NCBI RefSeq assembly: GCF_001715295.1 | Contig: NZ_MDKB01000006.1 | Coordinates: 1 to 64,000 of the forward strand | DNA from: Streptomyces griseus | GTDB lineage: Bacteria; Actinomycetota; Actinomycetes; Streptomycetales; Streptomycetaceae | Direction: 5' to 3' | Length of the DNA: 64,000 bases | In this document: one piece after another, positions 1 to 8,677 of the stretch | Layout: each line of letters begins with the position of its first letter | Position numbering within the stretch: the first letter of the stretch is position 1 | Notes under the pieces: generated by a model | Told to the model about the DNA's origin: nothing | Seen by the model: the letters and a program-made list of their open reading frames with translations, nothing else | Databases searched by the model: none | Made by a program: the position numbers and the translations under genes

Positions 1-312
1 AGACTCTTTCGTGTCCGATTCCCGGTCGAAGCGGGCTGCTTTCCAGTTCCTCGCTTTCGCGTTTCCCTTTCCGGCGATTCCGACTCTACCAGACTCTTTT
101 CCGTTCCGTTTCCGGTTCGAATTCGATTCCAGTGGCCTGCGGAGGGCCTTTGCCTTTCGGCTGACTCGACTTTATCAGAAGCAATTTCACCGAACCTAAT
201 CGGCTCACTGCTTGAAAGATGAAGAATCGATCGGCTCCGCGAGGATCTTGCCCTCGGCGTGAGCGAAATGAACTTTAGCCGTTCCTTGCTGGACATGTCC
301 AGTTCGTTGGAA
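1..312 (-). other. 5' leader of a ribosomal RNA operon (16S gene lies left of the window)
   Basis: Read on the minus strand this purine-rich stretch is the long transcribed leader that precedes 16S rRNA in Streptomyces rrn operons. It carries the typical repeated block of the form TCTGATAAAGTCG, once at 166-179 and once as TCTGGTAGAGTCGG at 81-94, and a third copy appears to begin at the window edge. The string AAAGGGAAACGCGAAAGCG is also present, as is a GCC-GAAA-GGC hairpin. Its base composition is clearly lower in G+C than the surrounding genes and no open frame has Streptomyces codon bias. The 16S gene, the boxA-like antitermination signal and the processing stems would lie beyond position 1. 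The identification rests on remembered rrn leader sequences and on the fact that rrnD lies beside this gene block in S. coelicolor. Confidence 0.8.
289..302. promoter_or_regulatory. 14-bp perfect palindrome downstream of the rrn promoter
   Basis: CTGGACATGTCCAG is a perfect palindrome without a spacer. It lies about 11-25 bp downstream of the predicted start of the best rrn promoter, inside the early leader. It could be a protein-binding site or part of another promoter of the array. No function is known to me. Confidence 0.45.
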
Positions 313-319
313 CCGTTAA

Positions 320-348
320 AATCTACCTCCCCACACGAACCGTGTCAA
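320..348 (-). promoter_or_regulatory. Vegetative (SigHrdB-type) promoter of the rRNA operon
   Basis: On the minus strand TTGACA (343-348) is followed after exactly 17 bp by TAGATT (320-325), a near-consensus -35/-10 pair. It directs transcription leftwards into the rRNA leader, with a start predicted near 313. Streptomyces rrn operons usually have several tandem promoters; this is the clearest one here. Confidence 0.75.
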
Positions 349-369
349 CAGTTTTTTGTGGGCGTGGTG

Positions 370-399
370 AGACTAGCAGGTCAGCGACGCCCGACGCAC
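370..399 (-). promoter_or_regulatory. Possible second rrn promoter (good -10 only)
   Basis: TAGTCT on the minus strand (370-375) is a good Streptomyces -10 hexamer, but the sequence 17-18 bp upstream (TGCGTC or GTGCGT) is a poor -35. Multiple promoters, some with weak -35 boxes, are usual before Streptomyces rRNA operons, so this may be an upstream member of the array. Confidence 0.3.
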
Positions 400-444
400 A
401 TCCGTCGTGGGGAGGGGGGCGGTCCGTCAGCGGCGGCCGGGTCG

Positions 445-1452
445 TCAGCTCGCGGAGGGCAGCTCCGCGCTCCGTTCGGCCGGGTCGATGTCGCCCGTCT
501 CGCCGGCCCGGGCCGCCCGCCCGCCCAGGACGTAGACATACCCGAGGAAGGCCAGCTCGGCGACGACGCCGATGGTGATCCGGCCCCAGGTGGGAAGGCC
601 GGACGGGGTGACGAAGCCTTCTATGACACCGGAGACGAACAGGACCAGGGCCAGACCGATGGCCATACCCAGGGCAGCGCGGCCCTCCCGTGCCAGTGCG
701 TCCCTGCGCGTCCGTGGCCCCGGGTCGACGACCGTCCAGCCGAGGCGGAGACCGGTGCCCGCCGCGACGAAGACGGCGGTGAGTTCGAGCAGGCCGTGCG
801 GCAGGACCAGCCCGAGGAAGGTGTCGAGGCGGCCCGCCGACGACATCAGACCGATGCCCACACCGAGGTTGAGGACGTTGACGAAGAGGATCCAGATCAC
901 CGGAACACAGAGGAAGGCGCCCAGGACCAGGCACATCGCGGCCGCCTGGGCGTTGTTCGTCCAGACCTGGGCTGCGAACGAGGCAGCGGGATGACTGGAG
1001 TAGTAGGTCTCGTACTCCCCGCCGGGCCGCGTCATGCTGCGGAGGTCGTCGGGGGCTCCGATCGCTGCCTGGACCTCCGGATGCGTGCCGATCCACCCGC
1101 CGATGACGGCTGCCAGCAGGGTGGAGAGGACGGCCGTGGGAACCCACCAGTGGCGCGAACGGTAGACAGCCGCGGGAAACCCCGCGCTCAGGAAGCGGGC
1201 CACGTCGCGCCACGAAGCACGTCGGGTGCCCGTCACCGTGGAACGGGCCCGCGCCACCAGCTGCGTGAGACGGACGGTCAACGACGGATCCGGGGCGCTG
1301 GACCGGATCAACGACAGATGCGTGGCGGTGCGCTGGTACAGGTCGACGAGTTCGTCCGCCTCTGCGCCGGTCAGACTGCGGCCGCGGTGCAGGAGGTGGT
1401 CGAGGCGGTCCCACTCGGTGCGGTGGGTGGTCACGAAGACGTCGAGATCCAT
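445..1452 (-). CDS. Stage II sporulation protein M (SpoIIM) family membrane protein
   Basis: The protein has 335 residues. It has a charged N-terminal cytoplasmic part of about 95 residues (starting MDLDVFVTTHRTEW) followed by five or so hydrophobic segments, including ones around WWVPTAVLSTLLAAVIGGWI and AAMCLVLGAFLCVPVIWILF. This is the layout of the SpoIIM/DUF95 integral membrane family. In Bacillus SpoIIM belongs to the DMP peptidoglycan-hydrolase complex at engulfment. Streptomyces do not engulf, so the role here is unknown and the name describes the family only. The ATG at 1452 was chosen because it matches the family N-terminus; upstream extension enters the divergent RDD gene. It is transcribed toward the rRNA promoters and is divergent from the RDD gene, a pairing that recurs in actinobacteria. 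Confidence 0.88.
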   Translation of the reverse strand: MDLDVFVTTHRTEWDRLDHLLHRGRSLTGAEADELVDLYQRTATHLSLIRSSAPDPSLTVRLTQLVARARSTVTGTRRASWRDVARFLSAGFPAAVYRSRHWWVPTAVLSTLLAAVIGGWIGTHPEVQAAIGAPDDLRSMTRPGGEYETYYSSHPAASFAAQVWTNNAQAAAMCLVLGAFLCVPVIWILFVNVLNLGVGIGLMSSAGRLDTFLGLVLPHGLLELTAVFVAAGTGLRLGWTVVDPGPRTRRDALAREGRAALGMAIGLALVLFVSGVIEGFVTPSGLPTWGRITIGVVAELAFLGYVYVLGGRAARAGETGDIDPAERSAELPSAS

Positions 1453-1570
1453 GGTCGGCTGCTGCTCCAGGCCTGGGTGCGTACGGGTCCCTACTACGGC
1501 GCGCTGCCGGTCAGCTTGGCAGACTGATGGGTCCGAGGGGCAGGTAAGGCCGGCGATGGGTGGGGTGGCC

Positions 1571-2536
1571 ATGGATGAGCTCGTGACCGGAGACGCGGTC
1601 GTACTGGGACTGCAGCCGGCCAGGCTGCCGAGCCGGGCGTTGGCGATCGCCATCGATCTCGCGGTGCTCCTGACCACGTTCGTACTCGTGTCGGTCGGGC
1701 TGGCGGTGGCGAGCGTGACGCTCGACGAGGCGGCGACCGCGGCCGTCGCGGTCGCCACGTTCCTCCTGGTGCTCGTGGGAGGGCCGATCGCGGTCGAGAC
1801 GCTCAGCCACGGCCGTTCCCTGGGGAAGATGGCCTGCGGTCTGCGCGTGGTGCGGGACGACGGCGGACCGATCAGGTTCCGGCACTCGCTGGTCCGCGGG
1901 GCGATGGGGGTGGTGGAGATCCTGGGGACGTTCGGCGCCGTCGCCTGCGTCTCGTCCCTGGTGTCGGCACGCGGGCGGCGGCTCGGTGACGTGTTCGCGG
2001 GCACGGTCGTCATACGGGAACGCGTACCGGCCGGGCGGGCCGCCGCCGTGCCCCCGCCCCCGCCCTGGCTCGTGGGCCGCTTCGCGCAGCTGGACCTGTC
2101 GGCCGTCCCGGACGGCCTCTGGCTGGCGATACGGCAGTACCTGACGCGGATGCGCGAGCTCGATGCCGAAGTGGGGCGGGCGATGGCCGAGCGGCTGTCC
2201 TCGGACCTCGCCGCCGGTACGGGCACCCCGGTGCCGCAGGGGGTGCCCGCGCCGGCCTATCTCGCGGCCGTGGTGAACGAGCGGCAGGCGCGGGATGTCC
2301 GGCGCGTGGCCGCTGCCGCGGGCCGCGGCGCACCCACGCCCGGGAGCGCGGCCGCCTCCGGCGGGACGCCTCCGGTACAGCGGACCGGGGCGGTGCCCGC
2401 CGGCTTCCCTGCCGGTCCGGCCACGCTCGCCCCCGCCGCGCCGGCGACTCCGGTGGCCGGGCCGCCCGCGCACGCGCCGCGGGCCACGCGGGACAGCTCC
2501 GCCACGGCCGGGACCGGGTTCGTTCCGCCTGCCTAA
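1571..2536 (+). CDS. RDD family membrane protein
   Basis: The protein has 321 residues. The N-terminal half is an RDD domain: an Arg/Asp-bearing first helix (LPSRALAIAIDLAVLLTTFV), a second hydrophobic helix (AAVAVATFLLVLVGGPIAVE), the GRSLGKMACGLRVVRDDGG signature, and a third helix near SLVRGAMGVVEILGTFGAVA. The RRLGDVFAGTVVIRER segment is typical. From about residue 190 the protein is soluble, ending in an Ala/Pro-rich disordered tail. RDD proteins are small membrane proteins, sometimes linked to ion transport or signalling; function here is unknown. ATG 1571 is preceded by GGGTGGGG; an in-frame ATG at 1556 would add five residues. The stop overlaps the stop of the convergent gene by 4 bp. 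Confidence 0.87.
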   Translation: MDELVTGDAVVLGLQPARLPSRALAIAIDLAVLLTTFVLVSVGLAVASVTLDEAATAAVAVATFLLVLVGGPIAVETLSHGRSLGKMACGLRVVRDDGGPIRFRHSLVRGAMGVVEILGTFGAVACVSSLVSARGRRLGDVFAGTVVIRERVPAGRAAAVPPPPPWLVGRFAQLDLSAVPDGLWLAIRQYLTRMRELDAEVGRAMAERLSSDLAAGTGTPVPQGVPAPAYLAAVVNERQARDVRRVAAAAGRGAPTPGSAAASGGTPPVQRTGAVPAGFPAGPATLAPAAPATPVAGPPAHAPRATRDSSATAGTGFVPPA

Positions 2537-3150
2537 CGCCCTGCGTCCGACGGCGGGGACTCCAAATCCTCGAGCTCGATCCCGGGGGCGGCCAGGACCA
2601 CGTCACCGGCGATGTGGACGGTGTGCCGATCGCCCGTGTCCAACGTGTCGACCTGGTACTCGTCCACGATCAGGGGGCCGTTGTCAGTGGCGTGCGCTTC
2701 ACTGTTCACCAGGGCCCAGGACTGGTCGACGGTACGGGGGGCGAGCACCGGGTCGGTGAAGGTGACCAGCCGGATCCGGGTCGCGGGGGAACCGGGGGTG
2801 AGGCGCAGGAGCCGGGCCGTGGCGACGAGGAAGGCGGGGGAGGTGCCGGAGAAGGTGTGGGCGCGGACGTTGCCCTCGGTGGCGTGGACGCCGGTCGGAT
2901 CGGTGCGTACCCAGGTGACCCCGTCCAGGGCGGCGCCGCGGATCTGCCAGCTCGCGGCGTGCAGTTCGAGGCGGATGGGGCGGCCGAGTTCGTCCAGGGC
3001 CAGATCGACGGAGCCGAGATGGTCTCCGGCGGGGGTGGTGGACCGGGAGACGTAGCGCCAGCCGGACGGGCCGGGGGCGCACTGGAAGTGTTCTTCGCCG
3101 AGGGGGGTGTGGTCATGGAGATCATGGAGCGAATAACGGCCGCGGGGCAT
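2533..3150 (-). CDS. Conserved hypothetical protein
   Basis: The protein has 205 residues, with strong actinomycete codon bias and an AAGGACC ribosome-binding site before ATG 3150. It has no signal peptide or membrane segment. The middle looks rich in beta strands (RLELHAASWQIRGAALDG, RIRLVTFTDPVL), and the tail repeats acidic and hydrophobic residues. I do not recognise a family and assign no function. It follows sahH on the same strand but a hairpin lies between them, so it is probably transcribed mainly from its own signals. Its TAG stop overlaps the TAA stop of the convergent RDD gene. Confidence 0.75.
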   Translation of the reverse strand: MPRGRYSLHDLHDHTPLGEEHFQCAPGPSGWRYVSRSTTPAGDHLGSVDLALDELGRPIRLELHAASWQIRGAALDGVTWVRTDPTGVHATEGNVRAHTFSGTSPAFLVATARLLRLTPGSPATRIRLVTFTDPVLAPRTVDQSWALVNSEAHATDNGPLIVDEYQVDTLDTGDRHTVHIAGDVVLAAPGIELEDLESPPSDAGR

Positions 3151-3193
3151 GGGGTCCTTCGGGTTCCTCGCGCTGTGCGGGTGCGATAACGGG

Positions 3194-3226
3194 GCAGGCC
3201 CCCGGCACGGGGGTGCGGGGGCCTGC
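3194..3226 (-). terminator. Hairpin terminator downstream of sahH
   Basis: GCAGGCCCCC (3194-3203) pairs with GGGGGCCTGC (3217-3226). An inner GCAC/GTGC extension and a GGGG loop follow one bulged G. It sits in the gap after the sahH stop, with no T tract, as is common in Streptomyces. Confidence 0.7.
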
Positions 3227-3276
3227 GCTCGGATCTGCCGCTGTGAGGGCGCGCCGGCCGGTGGCCGGCGGGCGGC

Positions 3277-4734
3277 TCAGTAGCGGTAGAGGTCGGACTT
3301 GTACGGGCCGTCCACGGGGACACCGATGTAGTCGGCCTGCTCGGGACGCAGAGTCGTGAGCTTCACGCCCAGCGCGTCCAGGTGCAGGCGGGCGACCTTC
3401 TCGTCCAGGTGCTTCGGCAGCACGTAGACGTCGGTGGGGTACGCCTCGGGCTTGGTGTACAGCTCGATCTGGGCCAGGGTCTGGTCCGCGAACGAGTTGG
3501 ACATGACGAACGAGGGGTGACCGGTGGCGTTGCCGAGGTTCAGCAGGCGGCCCTCGGACAGCACGATGAGGACCTTGCCTTCAGGGAACGTCCAGGTGTG
3601 CACCTGCGGCTTGACCTCGTCCTTGACGATGCCGTCGATCTTGGCCAGGCCGGCCATGTCGATCTCGTTGTCGAAGTGGCCGATGTTCCCGACGATGGCC
3701 TGGTGCTTCATCCGGGCCATGTCACTGGCCATGATGATGTCCTTGTTGCCCGTCGTCGTGACGAAGATGTCCGCGGTCTCCACGACGTCGTCGAGGGTGG
3801 TGACCTGGTATCCGTCCATCGCGGCCTGCAGGGCGCAGATCGGGTCGATCTCCGTGATGATCACCCGGGCGCCCTGGCCGCGCAGGGACTCCGCGCAGCC
3901 CTTGCCCACGTCTCCGTAGCCGCAGACGACGGCGGTCTTGCCGCCGATCAGGACGTCGGTGGCGCGGTTGATGCCGTCGATCAGCGAGTGGCGGCAGCCG
4001 TACTTGTTGTCGAACTTCGACTTGGTGACCGCGTCGTTGACGTTGATCGCCGGGAAAAGGAGGGTGCCGTCGCGGTGCATCTCGTACAGCCGGTGCACAC
4101 CGGTCGTCGTCTCCTCGGTCACACCGCGGATCTCGGACGCCAGCTGGGTCCACTTCTGCGGGGACTCACCGAGGGTCCGGTTCAGCAGGGTGAGGATGTG
4201 GGCGTACTCCTCGCTGTCCGCGGTCGACGGGTCCGGGGCGGAACCGGCCTTCTCGAACTCGACGCCCTTGTGGACGAGGAGGGTGGCGTCGCCACCGTCG
4301 TCGAGAATCATGTTCGGACCACCGGTGGGGGTGTTGGGCCAGGTCAGAGCCTGCTCCGTGCACCACCAGTACTCCTCCAGGGACTCGCCCTTCCAGGCGA
4401 AGACCGGGACTCCGGCGGGGGCCTCCGGGGTGCCGTTCGGTCCGACCGCGATAGCGGCCGCGGCGTGGTCCTGCGTGGAGAAGATGTTGCAGGACGCCCA
4501 GCGGACCTCGGCGCCCAGGGCGACGAGGGTCTCGATGAGCACGGCGGTCTGCACCGTCATGTGCAGCGAACCGGTGATGCGGGCGCCGGCCAGCGGCTGC
4601 GTGGCGGCGTACTCCTTGCGGATCGACATCAGGCCGGGCATCTCGTGCTCGGCGAGGGTGATCTCCTTGCGGCCGAAGGCGGCGAGGGAGAGGTCGGCGA
4701 CCTTGAAGTCCTGGCGGTTGGCTGCCGTCGTCAT
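3277..4734 (-). CDS. ahcY: S-adenosylhomocysteine hydrolase (adenosylhomocysteinase)
   Basis: The enzyme has 485 residues and reversibly cleaves S-adenosylhomocysteine to adenosine and homocysteine, removing the product inhibitor of methyltransferases. Recognisable parts are the substrate-binding SCNIFSTQDHAAAAIA region, the NAD-binding GYGDVGKGCAESLRGQG motif with the acidic residue in ITEIDPICALQAAMDGY, and the family C-terminus ending KSDLYRY. The length, including the roughly 40-residue insert around the WCTEQALTWP segment, fits the long actinobacterial form. ATG 4734 has GAGGAG nine bases upstream and gives the usual MTTAANRQDFKVADL start. A longer reading back to 4950 has no family similarity. 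Often named sahH in actinomycetes. I looked for an SAH riboswitch in the 258-bp leader and could not support one. Confidence 0.97.
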   Translation of the reverse strand: MTTAANRQDFKVADLSLAAFGRKEITLAEHEMPGLMSIRKEYAATQPLAGARITGSLHMTVQTAVLIETLVALGAEVRWASCNIFSTQDHAAAAIAVGPNGTPEAPAGVPVFAWKGESLEEYWWCTEQALTWPNTPTGGPNMILDDGGDATLLVHKGVEFEKAGSAPDPSTADSEEYAHILTLLNRTLGESPQKWTQLASEIRGVTEETTTGVHRLYEMHRDGTLLFPAINVNDAVTKSKFDNKYGCRHSLIDGINRATDVLIGGKTAVVCGYGDVGKGCAESLRGQGARVIITEIDPICALQAAMDGYQVTTLDDVVETADIFVTTTGNKDIIMASDMARMKHQAIVGNIGHFDNEIDMAGLAKIDGIVKDEVKPQVHTWTFPEGKVLIVLSEGRLLNLGNATGHPSFVMSNSFADQTLAQIELYTKPEAYPTDVYVLPKHLDEKVARLHLDALGVKLTTLRPEQADYIGVPVDGPYKSDLYRY

Positions 4735-4992
4735 AACGGGCTGCTCCTCGTGATGGGTCGAGGGTGGGCTGGCTGGCTGCGGAGCCACGGGCATACGAAT
4801 GCCCGGGCGATCACAGTGCAGACCGTCGGAGGCCCTCTCTCCCTCGGCCGGCCCGCACCCGCGGGCCGATCGACCGCCATCAGCAGCGACGTCTGGTACT
4901 GAGACGAATCTACACCGAACGGCCCAGCGAGCCCCAGCCCATGCGGGCATCGGGAAGCGTCTCGGGGCCGTCCGGGGCTCATCTCCGACGGG

Positions 4993-6018
4993 TCAGTGGC
5001 CGGATTCCGTCGGTTCGGAAGGAGCAGAGGGAGAGGCCGCGGCGTCCGGGCCGTCCGGGGCCGGCCCGCCCGGGGCCTTACCCGGGTTGACTCCCGCGGC
5101 GGCCGCTTCCTCGCTGTAGATGTCGGGCTCGAGGTAGATGACCCGGGCGATCGGGACGGCCGCCCGGATGCGGGCCTCCGCGGCGTTGATGGCCTCTGCG
5201 ACCTCGGCGGCGGACTCGTCGTGCCGTACCGCGATCTTGGCGGCGACCAGCAGTTCCTCCGGGCCGAGGTGGAGCGTCCGCATGTGGATGATGCGGGTGA
5301 CGGTGTCCTCGTCGACGACGGCGGCCTTGATCTTCTCGACGTCCTCGACACCGGCCGCCTCACCGAGCAGCAGCGACTTCGTCTCGGCGGCCAGCACGAC
5401 GGCGATGACGATCAGCAGGACACCGATGCAGAGGGTGCCGATCCCGTCCCACACGCCGTTGCCGGTGCCCAGGGCCAGGCCGACGCCCCCGAGGGCCAGC
5501 AGCAGACCGACGAGCGCGCCGAGGTCCTCGAGGAGGACCACCGGGAGCTCGGGAGCCTTGGCGCGGCGGACGAACTGCGTCCAGGACAGCGTGCCACGGG
5601 TCAGGTTGGACTCGGCGATGGCCGTACGGAAGGAGAAGCCCTCCGCGATGATCGCGAAGACGAGCACGCCGACCGGCCAGTACCAGGCCTCGATCTCGTG
5701 CGGGTGCTTGATCTTCTCGTAGCCCTCGTAGATGGCGAACATGCCACCGACCGAGAACAGCACGATCGAGACGAGGAAGGCGTAGATGTACCGCTCGCGC
5801 CCGTAACCGAAGGGGTGCTGGGGAGTCGCCTCGCGCTGTGCCTTCTTGCCGCCGAGCAGCAGGAGCCCCTGGTTGCCCGAGTCCGCGAGCGAGTGGACGC
5901 TCTCCGCGAGCATCGACGACGAGCCACTGAACAGGAACGCCACGAATTTGGCCACCGCGATCGCGAGGTTGGCGGCGAGTGCCGCCACGATCGCCTTGGT
6001 TCCGCCTGACGCGCTCAT
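4993..6018 (-). CDS. Cation diffusion facilitator (CDF) family transporter, ZnT9-like subgroup
   Basis: The protein has 341 residues. It has six predicted membrane helices, then a cytoplasmic C-terminal domain and a Pro/Ala-rich tail. Helix 2 holds the metal-site motif LAESVHSLADSGNQ (H-x3-D) typical of CDF proteins that export Zn, Fe or Mn in exchange for protons. In helix 5 the usual second H/D-x3-D motif is replaced by LLEDLGALVG, as in the SLC30A9/ZnT9-like subgroup, so the substrate is uncertain and need not be zinc. GKKAQREATPQHPFGYGRER is the characteristic loop of this subgroup. ATG 6018 is chosen because homologues begin MSASGGTKAIV; an ATG at 6039 or 6078 would lengthen it by 7 or 20 residues. 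It lies 88 bp after manA on the same strand. Confidence 0.9.
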   Translation of the reverse strand: MSASGGTKAIVAALAANLAIAVAKFVAFLFSGSSSMLAESVHSLADSGNQGLLLLGGKKAQREATPQHPFGYGRERYIYAFLVSIVLFSVGGMFAIYEGYEKIKHPHEIEAWYWPVGVLVFAIIAEGFSFRTAIAESNLTRGTLSWTQFVRRAKAPELPVVLLEDLGALVGLLLALGGVGLALGTGNGVWDGIGTLCIGVLLIVIAVVLAAETKSLLLGEAAGVEDVEKIKAAVVDEDTVTRIIHMRTLHLGPEELLVAAKIAVRHDESAAEVAEAINAAEARIRAAVPIARVIYLEPDIYSEEAAAAGVNPGKAPGGPAPDGPDAAASPSAPSEPTESGH

Positions 6019-6106
6019 GGGTGCCTGGTGTCCCTTCATCGGTTGCTGCGGCACGGGCGCCGCGGTACGGCCCGACATTGTTGCAGCCGCTGGTGCGGAC
6101 GGTACG

Positions 6107-7276
6107 TCAGACCACCACGGTCGCGCGGAACAGCGTTCCGTTACCGGACACTTCGACCGTTTCGTCCGCCGGGACGAAGACCGATTCCCCGGCCGCGAGC
6201 GTCAGCTCGCCCACCGACGGCGCGCCCGCCGTGCACAACAGGATCTGCGGGGCGGCCGCCGTCAGGTCGACGGGAGCCCCACCCGCGGGCAGGACGTAGC
6301 GCGAGAGGCGGAACTCGTCGACCGGTGTCTCGTACAGCTCCTCCCCGGAGGGCGCCGCCTCGGGCCGCAGGATGCCGGGCTCGGTCGGCTCGAAGCGGAC
6401 GATGCGCAGGAGTTCGCTCACGTCCACGTGCTTGGGCGTCAGGCCGCAGCGCAGCACGTTGTCGGAGTTGGCCATGATCTCGACCCCGAGGCCACCCAGA
6501 TACGCGTGGGGCACACCGGCCCCGAGGAACATCGCCTCACCGGGCTGCAGTTGTACGTAGTTGAGGAGCATGGCCGCGATGACGCCCGGGTCCCCGGGGT
6601 AGTGGTGGGCGATCTGCGCGTACGGGGCGTGGGCACCGCCGAGCCGTCCGGCGGCTTCCGCCGCCTCGCCGACCGTGCCGGCCATCTCCACCGGATCGGC
6701 CGTGAGCACCGCGGTCAGCACCTCGCGGAGCGCCGCCTCCTCCGGGCGGGCACGGAGCAGGTCGACGTACGGCTTCAGGGAGTCGACGCCGAGTGCGGCC
6801 ATCAGGTCCGCGGCCTCGGCCGGCCTGCGGAAGCCGCAGAGCCCGTCGAACGGGGTGAGCGCGCAGATCAGTTCGGGCTTGTGGTTGGCGTCCTTGTACG
6901 TGCGCTGCGGCGCGTCGATCGGAACGCCCCGGCGCTCCTCGTCGGCGTATCCCTCCTGAGCCTGCGCGAGGTCGGGGTGGACCTGGAGGGAGAGCGGGGC
7001 CCCGGCCGCGAGCAGCTTGAGCAGGAAGGGGAGGCGTGGGCCGAAGGCGCGCACGGCCGCCGGGCCGAGTTCACGTTCGGGATCGGCCGCGATGACCTCG
7101 GTGAGGGCCTGTTCCGCGCCACCCGAGGGGCGGGTGAGGCGGGAGGGTGCTCCCGGGTGGGCGCCCATCCACATCTCGGCCTGCGGTTCGCCGGTGGGGG
7201 CCTTGCCGAGCAGCTCAGGAAGGGCCGTGGTGGAGCCCCAGGCGTAGGGGCGCACGGTGTTGGAGAGCCGGTCCAT
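6107..7276 (-). CDS. manA: Mannose-6-phosphate isomerase, class I
   Basis: The enzyme has 389 residues and interconverts fructose 6-phosphate and mannose 6-phosphate, the entry to mannose activation. The type I cupin is clear from the start RLSNTVRPYAWGSTTALPEL. Zinc-site segments are LSLQVHPDLAQA (Gln and His), NHKPELICALTPFDGLCGFR (Glu) and GAGVPHAYLGGLGVEIMANS (His). A GAGGAC ribosome-binding site precedes ATG 7276. With the SIS, Trm112-like and manB genes upstream on the same strand, it forms a mannose-metabolism cluster conserved in Streptomyces. GDP-mannose is needed for protein O-mannosylation, PIM lipids and wall polymers. Confidence 0.95.
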   Translation of the reverse strand: MDRLSNTVRPYAWGSTTALPELLGKAPTGEPQAEMWMGAHPGAPSRLTRPSGGAEQALTEVIAADPERELGPAAVRAFGPRLPFLLKLLAAGAPLSLQVHPDLAQAQEGYADEERRGVPIDAPQRTYKDANHKPELICALTPFDGLCGFRRPAEAADLMAALGVDSLKPYVDLLRARPEEAALREVLTAVLTADPVEMAGTVGEAAEAAGRLGGAHAPYAQIAHHYPGDPGVIAAMLLNYVQLQPGEAMFLGAGVPHAYLGGLGVEIMANSDNVLRCGLTPKHVDVSELLRIVRFEPTEPGILRPEAAPSGEELYETPVDEFRLSRYVLPAGGAPVDLTAAAPQILLCTAGAPSVGELTLAAGESVFVPADETVEVSGNGTLFRATVVV

Positions 7277-7483
7277 GGAGATTCGTCCTCGTCGGATGTG
7301 TGGGTGACGGGGCCGGAGGGTGCCCCGAACGGTGCGTGGGAGGTAGGGGGGCGGGCGGGTCGGGCACAGCAGCGGGAACGGCCGGCACCTCCCGGCCGGC
7401 CCGGAGGTGCGGCACAGGCCGAGGGGCTCGGCAGGCGCCGGGGACCCGCTCGCGTACGGCGGTGACGCCCCCGGGGGAGCCCG

Positions 7484-8620
7484 TCACACCCGGTTGTCCG
7501 AGGCGAGGGCGAGGTAGACGGCGGCGAAGTCGGTGATGGCGAGGAGTTCGGCGAAGGCTTCGAGCACACCGCCCTCCTCGGGTTCGATCTCGCTGATGGC
7601 CGTCTCGTGGCCGAGAGCCAGCTCCCGTGCCGCGGGCGCCGCGGTGAGCCCACCGGCCGGCCGGTCGCGGAGCAGGACGACGCGGGCCCGCATCGCTTCG
7701 GGCTCGTCCACACGGTCACGGAAGAAGTCGTCGGGATCGGCCCCCGCCGCGAACGCTCCCGCGAGCAGGGCCCCGTGGGAGGGAAGTGCCTCGGGAAGCT
7801 CCGCCACCAGTGCCGGGCGGCCGGCCAGCTCGGCCAGGACCGCGGCGAAGCGGCGCCCGGCCGGTCCGGCGGTCTCGCCCTCGGTCCAGACGAGCGGCAG
7901 GCTGTCGGCCAGTTCCGCGGCCAGGGTCTTGGCCGGGTTGCTGTACGTGGCGATGGCCGGGCCGCAGCGTTCGGCGGTGCGGTCGAGCCGGTCGGCGACC
8001 TTCTGCAGCTCCTCGGCGGACGCGTCGACCAGGCCCACCCGGTCCAGCAGGGCCAGCAGCGGTGTGAGCAGGGCCCAGAGCGTGCCGGGGCCGGCGGCCG
8101 AGGTCTCGGCGTCGTACTCCCCGTACGGAGCGGCGGCCATCGGCACGACCAGTCCGTGGACGCCGTCGACGGCCTCGCGCAGCGGCGAACGGACGGGGGC
8201 GACGGCGACGACCGTGCAGCCGCGGCGGTACGCCTGCTCGGCGAGGAGGGAGAGGCCGGGCTCCGAGCCGTCCGCCGTGGCGATGAGCAGCAGGTCCACC
8301 GGCCCTGCCCAGCCGGGCAGCGCCCAGCGCAGGGCTCCGGCGGCGGCGGCGACTCCGGTGGGGCGGACCCGGGTGACGGGCGCGGCGGCGCCCGCGAGGG
8401 CGCCGATCAGGTCGGCGACACCGCGTGCGGCGGTACCCGGCCCCGCGACGAGGACGGCGCGCGGCCGCCCCTCCGGAGCGAGGCCCCCGATGCCCGCCTC
8501 GGAGGCGTGCCGGGCGGCGGTGCGGACCCGGGCACCGGCCTCGGCCGCTCCGCGGAGCAGACCGCGCCGGTCGGCCCGGGCCAGGGCGTCCGGGGCGTCG
8601 AGCAACGACTCGTCGAGCAT
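7484..8620 (-). CDS. SIS domain phosphosugar isomerase-like protein
   Basis: The protein has 378 residues. It contains two sugar-isomerase (SIS) folds. The first shows the glycine-rich VLVAGPGTAARGVADLIGAL and the strand-turn VDLLLIATADGSEPGLSLL. The second shows EELQKVADRLDRTAERCGPA and the region around LAAELADSLPLVWTEGE. This resembles bifunctional phosphoglucose/phosphomannose isomerase family proteins. The setting between manA and manB suggests a role in hexose-phosphate handling, possibly isomerase or regulatory activity; the reaction is not certain. GGAGG lies nine bases before ATG 8620. It is 57 bp downstream of the Trm112-like gene and is probably co-transcribed with it. Confidence 0.88.
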   Translation of the reverse strand: MLDESLLDAPDALARADRRGLLRGAAEAGARVRTAARHASEAGIGGLAPEGRPRAVLVAGPGTAARGVADLIGALAGAAAPVTRVRPTGVAAAAGALRWALPGWAGPVDLLLIATADGSEPGLSLLAEQAYRRGCTVVAVAPVRSPLREAVDGVHGLVVPMAAAPYGEYDAETSAAGPGTLWALLTPLLALLDRVGLVDASAEELQKVADRLDRTAERCGPAIATYSNPAKTLAAELADSLPLVWTEGETAGPAGRRFAAVLAELAGRPALVAELPEALPSHGALLAGAFAAGADPDDFFRDRVDEPEAMRARVVLLRDRPAGGLTAAPAARELALGHETAISEIEPEEGGVLEAFAELLAITDFAAVYLALASDNRV

Positions 8621-8677
8621 GGCGGTGGGCCTCCGATCACCGTGCTGATCAGGTACGGACGTACGCGCGTCCCGTCG

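Noticed and set aside
323..1414. Long open frames overlapping spoIIM on both strands
   Set aside because: High G+C DNA leaves long open frames everywhere. These have Arg/Pro-rich shadow composition, while the spoIIM frame has the family sequence and helices.
4735..4992. SAH riboswitch before the S-adenosylhomocysteine hydrolase gene
   Set aside because: I looked for the conserved pairing elements in the 258-bp leader and could not find them; only a GAGGAG ribosome-binding site is clear. A covariance search (Infernal) would decide.
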